A stretch of 11,490 nt of DNA, from assembly GCA_020025955.1 (NCBI GenBank), contig JAHHRF010000057.1, positions 1 through 11,490 of the forward strand, given 5' to 3'. This DNA is from Sutterella sp. GTDB lineage: Bacteria > Pseudomonadota > Gammaproteobacteria > Burkholderiales > Burkholderiaceae_F. The position numbers and the translations under genes were made by a program. Below, in pieces: positions 6,218-11,490 of the stretch. The notes under the pieces were generated by a model. That model saw nothing but the letters and a program-made list of their open reading frames with translations, was not told the DNA's origin and did no database searches. Position 1 is the stretch's first letter, and each line of letters begins with the position of its first letter.

Positions 6218-8989
6218 TTAGAAAGCCTTCACCACACGCACATCTAACGCGTGCTCACGATGGTGATGCGCGCCGTGCGTGAAGCGGTAACGGGTGTTAA
6301 CTTCCCAGGTGGCCTTCTTGGCTTCAAACCCTAAGGTCCAACTCGTCATCGCACCACTTAATTCGCGCACCGTCTGAGCGCCCGTCTGCGAGGTAGCGAC
6401 CACGTGCTTTTGACCTAACGGCTTCGTGAGGGTCACATCCGCCATGGGACTCATCGTCCAGCCCTTAAGGGCGTAAGGTGCCATTTCGATGCTCACCCCC
6501 ACCGGCAGATCCATCAAGAAGCGCGACTTCGAATGCTTCGAATCCACGACGGTGCCGTTTTGACGGATGTCGTAGTCCGACCCAAAGAGCCAACCCGCAG
6601 CGAGCCCAACGTGGGGTTTCACCACCACACGGTCGTTGACGTTAAAGCGGTGCGAGAGGTTGGCTGCCGCCGAGACCATGTGCAAATTCACCTTGGCCTT
6701 TTGGTCTTCATGCGTCAGGCGGTTCGTTTGGTAGACGTAACCCACGTGCGCATTAAGGAGGCTGTCCTGATGGCGATAAGCGCCATAGGCATAGAGCCCC
6801 AGAGCGTTTAACTTCAAGTCCGACGTGGCCGCTTCACGGGTGGTTTCCCCCGTGGCGTGCGAAACCGAGCCCGCTAACCCGATTAAGGCTTGGTTTTCGG
6901 CACCGATTCGACGGTCTGCCCCCATCACGAGGCCAGCACGGTGGTACTTGTAGGCTTGCTGGTGACCGGCGTTTACCGTCTCACCAATCCCTTCGACCCA
7001 AAGCGTGCGACCCATGTTGGCGTCATCCGTGCGCCAGAGGCTACCCGAACGCGAGCCAAAGCTAGACGAACTCGAACGCGTCACGTTGACGATGGCGTCT
7101 ACCCCAACGGCGTTATCGGTAAAGTCGTCCGTAGCGGCGTCATCATCATCGCCCCCGACATGAGGCTTCATGAGGACATAAAGGGCGTTGGCTTCTAAGG
7201 TGCCACTCTCAGCGTCCGCGGGGTTATCTTTCCAGGTTAATTCGAAGTCAACGGCTTTGTTGTCATCGGTAATCTGGGTCCAGCCACCCGACCACGCATT
7301 CGTGGCATCGAGCCCCGGCAACGTAAAGTCCTTGGTGATTTGATAACGCTCTTCTTGCGCAGCATTAACGTTGGTGACGTTGACGAGCTTTAATTTCGCG
7401 CCAGCGTCCACCGTTAACGTACCGCCCCCGGTGGTCAGCAACACGGGATTGGTCTTGGAGGCAATCGCCGCAAAGTCAATGGAGGTCACCGAGCCCGCGC
7501 CAATGTGGGCGTTGCCCGCCGTCACCGGCGTCGTATTCATCACCGACAAGGTCCCCGGTGCGTTTAACTTCAACGCTTGAGCAAAGTGGAGTTGACTGCC
7601 CGAGGTGTTCGTCAACGCATCCGCCACGACTAAGGTGCCCTTTTCTTTGACAACCAAGTTGGCATCCATCGTCCCTTGGAGGTTCCCCAAGTAGAAGGTC
7701 CCCACCATGGCGCCCGAATCCTTACCGATTTCAAGCGTGCCACTGGGCAAATTCAAGTGCTGTGCAGCAGGATGGACCGTACCGCCTTCAAAGCGGAGAT
7801 TGCCCCCACTGAAGGTTAAGTTGTCAAAGATCACGTCCCCTTGGTTAACAAAGGTCGTATCTGGGGCCGGCGTCACACTCGAAACATTGCTAGCCTCCAC
7901 CGTCAACGCCTTACCCGTAAACGTTTTCGTATTGGTAAAGACGACATAGTCCCCCTTGATGGTCGCTTCATCAACCGTCATGGTGCCTTCATTGGTGAGC
8001 TTCCCGTTCAAAAGGGTCGGCTGGGTAAACGTCAACGAGCCCTTATTGTGAATCGTACTCAAGTGCGCGTCGGTGTCCGTCATATAGTCGAGGATATCTC
8101 GCAGAGGGGCTCGCAAGGGGGCCGTCCCCGTGATAAAGGACCCCTTTTCGCCAATCGTAATACGACCATAGAGGTGATTCTTGCCGCGCCCATTGTGCAT
8201 GACGAGTTCGAACACCCCATCATCCACGTTGAGTTCGGCTTCAGGCCAGATGGTTAAGAGCATCGCTTTAATCGAGGCACCGTTCCCAATGGTTAAGGTC
8301 CCGCCACGCTTTTGGAGCTTGTCCGAGCCTAAGGTGATGCGCTCTCGAATACCAAAGTCCCCATTGAGCATTGCCCCGCTGCCCTGATTCTGAATGTCAA
8401 GGTAACGGATATCCCCATGACGTCGCGGACCCTCCGCCCAGCCCAACTGGATGAAAGAGCCTTGACCTTCGGATTCAACATTCTCATAGATCGCGAGCAT
8501 TCTCAAAGAATTCTCGAATAAGTTCACATCCGTAGGACCGTCAGTTCGCCCCGCTAAAACCACTGTTTTGCCGTCATGAACATGAACCTCACGAAACCCG
8601 TCGAGGCTACCCGCCCCAAGCGAGGGGTGAGACGTGGGGGACGTGCCCACATTCAAAATGCCCGCGAAGACCTCAGTCGTCACAAATTTTGAATTGAGGT
8701 AAATGGTGTTAGCAGGATAGAGTTCAACACTCCCGTCGTCCTTGATAACACCGAGGGGCTTCTTACCAAAAGTAATGCGAGGATTGACAACCTCCGTCAC
8801 GACATTAAAGGTCTCACCATTAATGACGGCCGTTTCAGCCATCGCGCCCGATGCCATGACGCTAAGCATCAAGGCAGAGATCGCCTTCTTTGCGCGCCCT
8901 TTAGACGGACGTGCGCCACGGGTCACTTCGCTTACAGGAATAAAGCGCTCACGCGTCGCGCTCCAAATGGTTTTGAAAGAATGATTCAT
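6218..8989 (-). CDS. ESPR-containing type Va autotransporter, complete (AT3)
   Basis: A complete 923-residue autotransporter and the closest relative of AT2. Residues 1-51 are an ESPR signal peptide (MNHSFKTIWS, RPSKG, hydrophobic core, AMA|E). The N-terminal passenger shares NTIYLN and SLDGF with AT2. QLGWAEGPRRHG is at 181-192, beta-helix rungs of the NEGTMTVDEATIKG kind at about 225-480, the AHIGAGSVTSIDFAAIA block at 494-510 and GGW...WKDNP...LYVLMK at 568-608. An acidic linker (GGDDDDAATDD, 612-622) is found only here. The barrel spans about 661-923 and ends in VVKAF; its last 32 residues are identical to those of AT2, including the His-rich extracellular loop. No cysteine is present and no catalytic motif was seen. 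It probably acts at the cell surface as an adhesin or similar, with unknown ligand. The start is fixed by the ESPR, although the ribosome binding site is poor. Confidence 0.95.
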   Translation of the reverse strand: MNHSFKTIWSATRERFIPVSEVTRGARPSKGRAKKAISALMLSVMASGAMAETAVINGETFNVVTEVVNPRITFGKKPLGVIKDDGSVELYPANTIYLNSKFVTTEVFAGILNVGTSPTSHPSLGAGSLDGFREVHVHDGKTVVLAGRTDGPTDVNLFENSLRMLAIYENVESEGQGSFIQLGWAEGPRRHGDIRYLDIQNQGSGAMLNGDFGIRERITLGSDKLQKRGGTLTIGNGASIKAMLLTIWPEAELNVDDGVFELVMHNGRGKNHLYGRITIGEKGSFITGTAPLRAPLRDILDYMTDTDAHLSTIHNKGSLTFTQPTLLNGKLTNEGTMTVDEATIKGDYVVFTNTKTFTGKALTVEASNVSSVTPAPDTTFVNQGDVIFDNLTFSGGNLRFEGGTVHPAAQHLNLPSGTLEIGKDSGAMVGTFYLGNLQGTMDANLVVKEKGTLVVADALTNTSGSQLHFAQALKLNAPGTLSVMNTTPVTAGNAHIGAGSVTSIDFAAIASKTNPVLLTTGGGTLTVDAGAKLKLVNVTNVNAAQEERYQITKDFTLPGLDATNAWSGGWTQITDDNKAVDFELTWKDNPADAESGTLEANALYVLMKPHVGGDDDDAATDDFTDNAVGVDAIVNVTRSSSSSFGSRSGSLWRTDDANMGRTLWVEGIGETVNAGHQQAYKYHRAGLVMGADRRIGAENQALIGLAGSVSHATGETTREAATSDLKLNALGLYAYGAYRHQDSLLNAHVGYVYQTNRLTHEDQKAKVNLHMVSAAANLSHRFNVNDRVVVKPHVGLAAGWLFGSDYDIRQNGTVVDSKHSKSRFLMDLPVGVSIEMAPYALKGWTMSPMADVTLTKPLGQKHVVATSQTGAQTVRELSGAMTSWTLGFEAKKATWEVNTRYRFTHGAHHHREHALDVRVVKAF

Positions 8990-9073
8990 AGTCGTCAGAA
9001 ATAAAAACGCAATGAGGATCCCTTGACCCTTGAGGCTAGAAAAAACTCATCAAACAACACAACATTGAACTCA

Positions 9074-9102
9074 AGTCTATTCAGTCTTTCGCACCTTTTC
9101 AA
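9074..9102 (-). promoter_or_regulatory. Candidate AT3 promoter
   Basis: On the minus strand TTGAAA (9097-9102) and TAGACT (9074-9079) are spaced by 17 bases, a fair sigma-70 match, about 85 bases upstream of the AT3 start. The spacing and position are reasonable, but the -10 box matches only four of six consensus bases. Confidence 0.35.
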
Positions 9103-9206
9103 TGTGTCCAAGAAAGAAGTTAGCCCCTGATCGCCTACGAACCCCCTTACTGCCCCACTTACTCGAAGCTAATGACGCAATCTATCTGCCTTAAAAACCC
9201 AAAGAT

Positions 9207-9260
9207 AAAAGGCATTTTCCTTGTTTCACTTGGCTCTACACAGAGTTTGTAGGCATTTCT
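9207..9260. repeat. Two copies of AGGCATTT motif upstream of AT3
   Basis: AAAAGGCATTTTCC (9207-9220) and AGGCATTTCT (9251-9260) lie in the same orientation about 41 bases apart, upstream of the candidate AT3 promoter. They match the pair upstream of AT1 in sequence, orientation and approximate spacing. A common regulator is possible; chance in AT-rich DNA is the alternative. Confidence 0.3.
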
Positions 9261-9470
9261 TCTGACAAATCGGCGCGTTACAAATTCAAAAGTCGCTTAG
9301 TCGTTTACGTACAACGAATCGGGAATAGCGCCCTCCTTCCTTACCTAAAATTTTCCCTTCTTCTTTGCCTAAAACCCGCCCAATTTCGTCCAATCGCACA
9401 ACAATGAAACGTCACACCAAAGGGATAGAGAGAAGGTAAAAAGCGGAGAAACAAATGGGGGACTCAAACG

Positions 9471-9512
9471 AAAAAAAAAACAGGTCAACGACCTGAGAAG
9501 GTCATCAACCTG
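9471..9512 (-). terminator. Intrinsic terminator of AT4
   Basis: Thirty bases after the AT4 stop, a 14 bp stem (arms 9499-9512 and 9481-9494, three G-T wobbles) with a 4-base loop is followed directly by ten T on the minus strand (9471-9480). This is a textbook rho-independent terminator and the strongest in the window. Confidence 0.92.
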
Positions 9513-9542
9513 CTTAATTTAAGAACGCGTGAGTGAAGCGTC

Positions 9543-11435
9543 TTAGAAGTTCTTCAACATACGCAACATCAGGGCGTGCTCACGCAACTTGTTTTCCCCA
9601 AAGCTATAGCGGTAACGCGCATCGAACTCATAATCGGGCTTTTTCGACGTGAAGCCTAAGCTCACGCCCGTGGAGGCACCGCTTAAGTTACGCACGATGG
9701 GGTTAGCCACCACGCCTTGATCCTGCACCGTGAGCGTCGTATCGCCAATGGGCTTGGTGTAGGTGACGTCCGCAAACGGGGTCACGTCCCAACCCTTGTA
9801 GTTACGCTTGGGCGCTTCAAAGGTGGCCCCAATCGGAAGGTCGATCAAGGTCATACGCTTCATCGTCTTGTTGGCCGTCGTGGCGCCATTGGCTTCAATG
9901 CTGTAGTCAGAACTCAAGACCCAGCCCAAGTAAAAGCCCAAGTGCGGCGTCACGAAGTACGATTCTTTCGGCTCAAAACGCTGCGAGAGCGTGGCGCCCA
10001 TCGTAAGCATGCGAAGTTTCACCGTCGCTGTTTCGGCACCATGGGTCATCTTATTGTTCTGGAACACATAACCCACATGACCGTTGATTAACTGATCGTC
10101 ATCACGATAGGCCCCATAGGCATAAAGCCCTGCAGCATTGAGTTTGAAGTCCGTCCCCGCCCAGTCTTGCGTGGTTTCGCCGTTAGCGCGCGACATGGAG
10201 CCAGCGATCCCCAGTAACCCCTGGTCATGATCCCCAACGCGGCGATCGGTCCCAACGACAACCCCTAAGCGACGGTACTGGTAACCAATGCCGTCACCCA
10301 CCTTGCGGTCTTCGCCAAAGCCATCAACCCAGAGGGCGCGGTCATGTTCCGGCGTTTCAACGTGCCACAAAATGGCAGAACGCCCAATCATCCCATTGGT
10401 GGCGGCGCGACCGTGGTTAAAGATCGCCTCAGCACTCACCGGACCGTCCGAGAAGGCGCCTGGGGCCGCATTCGGGTCTTGATAATGAGCGGTACCCGGC
10501 TTGGCCTTTAACACCAAGTAGAGGGTCTTATCCTTTAAGGTCGCGCTCTCGGCGTCATCGGGATTGTCCTTCCAGCTTAACTGGTACTCAAAGTCGGCAT
10601 TGTCGCCGTCCACTTGATCCCAGCCACCCGTCCAGGCCTTAGCGGGGTCTACATTCTCCAAGGTAAAGCCATTAGCGACTTCGTAGTGCGCCAAAGCGGA
10701 ATTCACCTGACTGATGTTGATGAGCTTTAATTTCGCCCCCGCATCCACCGTCAAGGTGCCATTGTCCGTCGTTAACACTGGGGTGTTGCCGGCGGCAATC
10801 GCAGCAAAGTCGACCGTCGTGACAGAGTCCGCCCCAATGTGAGCGCTACCCCCCTTCGCCAACGTACTGTTGTTAACAGACAAACTCCCATTTTGGCGCA
10901 AGTCAAGGGCTTGACCCAAATAGAGTTGGCTGTCAGTCGTCGTCACGGTGCCGTCATCCACGAACAACATCCCCGTTTTCTTCACCACGAAAGCGGTCTT
11001 TGCGTTGTTACTGATATTCGCCGCATGGAAGGCCGTCTTATCAGCCCCCGTATCTTGACCAATCGTGACCGTCCCTCCCTCTAAGGTGAGCATATTCGCA
11101 GGCGCAAACGTCCCCGTTTCTAAGAGAATATTCCCGCCATTAATGGTCACCGTCTCAAAGCGAACGTCACCACGATTGACAAAATGGGTGTCTTGCGTGG
11201 GGTCGCTGTTGGGAACGCCAGAAATCGTTAAGTTTTTACCCGATAAGGTTTTCTCATTGGTAAAGAGACTTTCCGCACCGTTTAAGGTAAGGGTATCCGC
11301 CGTGAAGGTCCCCTTATTGGTGGTCTTACCCCCTAACGTCGATGCGCCAGTCAGCTTAACCGTACCTTCATTATCGAGCGTACCCCGCACTGGACTCTTT
11401 GTTGAGGTAAGACCAAGCGACTTCGACGTGAATTC
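9543..11435 (-). pseudogene. 5'-truncated autotransporter fragment with intact barrel (AT4)
   Basis: The C-terminal part of a fourth paralogue, from mid-passenger to the stop. The longest frame with a start codon begins at a GTG at 11388-11390 and gives 615 residues, but that codon lies inside the family alignment (RGTLDNEGT matches IGTIQNKGS of AT2, residues 278-286). Similarity seems to continue to about 11430, and an in-frame TGA lies at 11463-11465. Counting from that GTG, beta-helix rungs of the NKGTFTADTLTLNG kind are at 25-120, GSAHIGADSVTTVDFAAIA at 181-199, the GGW...WKDNP...LYLVLK junction at 255-295 and the barrel at about 351-615, ending in MLKNF. Signal peptide and roughly 260 N-terminal residues are missing, so it cannot be exported and is probably a pseudogene. 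The remaining frame is undamaged, which suggests recent disruption. If the right edge is an assembly artefact, the gene could be intact. Confidence 0.75.
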
Positions 11436-11490
11436 GGGAGTGTCAGGAATTTTGTGTCTGGGTCAAATTTAAGGAGCTACGCAAGTAGCT
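11436..11490 (+). mobile_element. Probable insertion sequence terminus (IS256-like) interrupting AT4
   Basis: At about 11436 the autotransporter frame loses family similarity. The plus strand then reads GGGAGTGTCAGGAATTTTGT, GTCTGGGTCA and on to a perfect AGCTAC-GCAA-GTAGCT inverted repeat at the window end (11475-11490). The GTGTC...TTTTGTGTCT pattern resembles, from memory, ends of IS256-family (mutator type) elements. AAGGAG at 11471-11476 could belong to a transposase leader reading rightwards. No transposase is visible and the target duplication cannot be checked, so the family is tentative. Confidence 0.45.

Larger units (their letters stand above)
8990..9470. other. Gene-free region between AT4 and AT3
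   Basis: This stretch carries the AT3 upstream region and the space after the AT4 terminator. I see a candidate promoter, two AGGCATTT motifs and further related TGCCT elements (near 9187 and 9367), but no coding region on either strand. No Shine-Dalgarno sequence stands next to the AT3 ATG; the nearest purine run, AAGGGA, is about 30 bases upstream. Confidence 0.6.

Noticed and set aside
3434..8984. Many plus-strand open frames of 60-144 residues opposite AT2 and AT3
   Set aside because: They are antisense shadows of the autotransporter genes and their products have no family features.

Overview
The window holds a tandem array of four large, paralogous type Va (classical) autotransporter genes, all on the minus strand. 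From left to right they are: a gene open at the left edge (AT1, 1-2285), two complete genes (AT2, 3401-6043, 880 residues; AT3, 6218-8989, 923 residues), and a 5'-truncated copy (AT4, 9543 to about 11435). AT1, AT2 and AT3 begin with an extended signal peptide of the ESPR type (MNKSYKQVWN or MNHSFKTIWS). That feature is known only from beta- and gammaproteobacteria. Together with the base composition and the expansion of cysteine-poor autotransporters, it suggests a host-associated betaproteobacterium, possibly of the Sutterellaceae. The genus-level idea is inference; no housekeeping gene is present to test it.

The paralogues share one layout: ESPR signal peptide, variable N-terminal passenger, a conserved QLG[WL]xxGxx[KR]HG block, short beta-helix rungs of the NxGTxxxxxLTxxG kind, a well conserved block around GxAHIGAxSVTxxDFAAIA, a GGW...DN...WKDNP...LYLVLK junction block, a helical linker and a C-terminal 12-strand beta-barrel ending in Phe. 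No protease, lipase or other catalytic motif was seen, so these are most simply surface adhesin-like or shielding proteins of unknown ligand. AT1 differs by a roughly 155-residue charged, helix-rich insert near its N terminus.

The genes look individually transcribed. Good intrinsic terminator hairpins follow AT2 (3342-3376), AT3 (6161-6195) and AT4 (9471-9512). The AT1 leader is elaborate, with a palindrome inside a candidate promoter, a bulged hairpin, and a 6-codon leader ORF with a strong ribosome binding site whose stop overlaps the AT1 ribosome binding site. Between AT1 and AT2 lie about 1.06 kb of AT-rich, gene-free DNA with a C10 homopolymer, short repeats and hairpins. The AT3 upstream region shares a repeated AGGCATTT motif with the AT1 upstream region.

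At the right edge, AT4 homology stops near 11435. The sequence changes to one that resembles an insertion sequence end (possibly IS256 family), so AT4 has lost its signal peptide and roughly 260 N-terminal residues and is probably a pseudogene. No tRNA, rRNA, CRISPR array or plus-strand gene was found.
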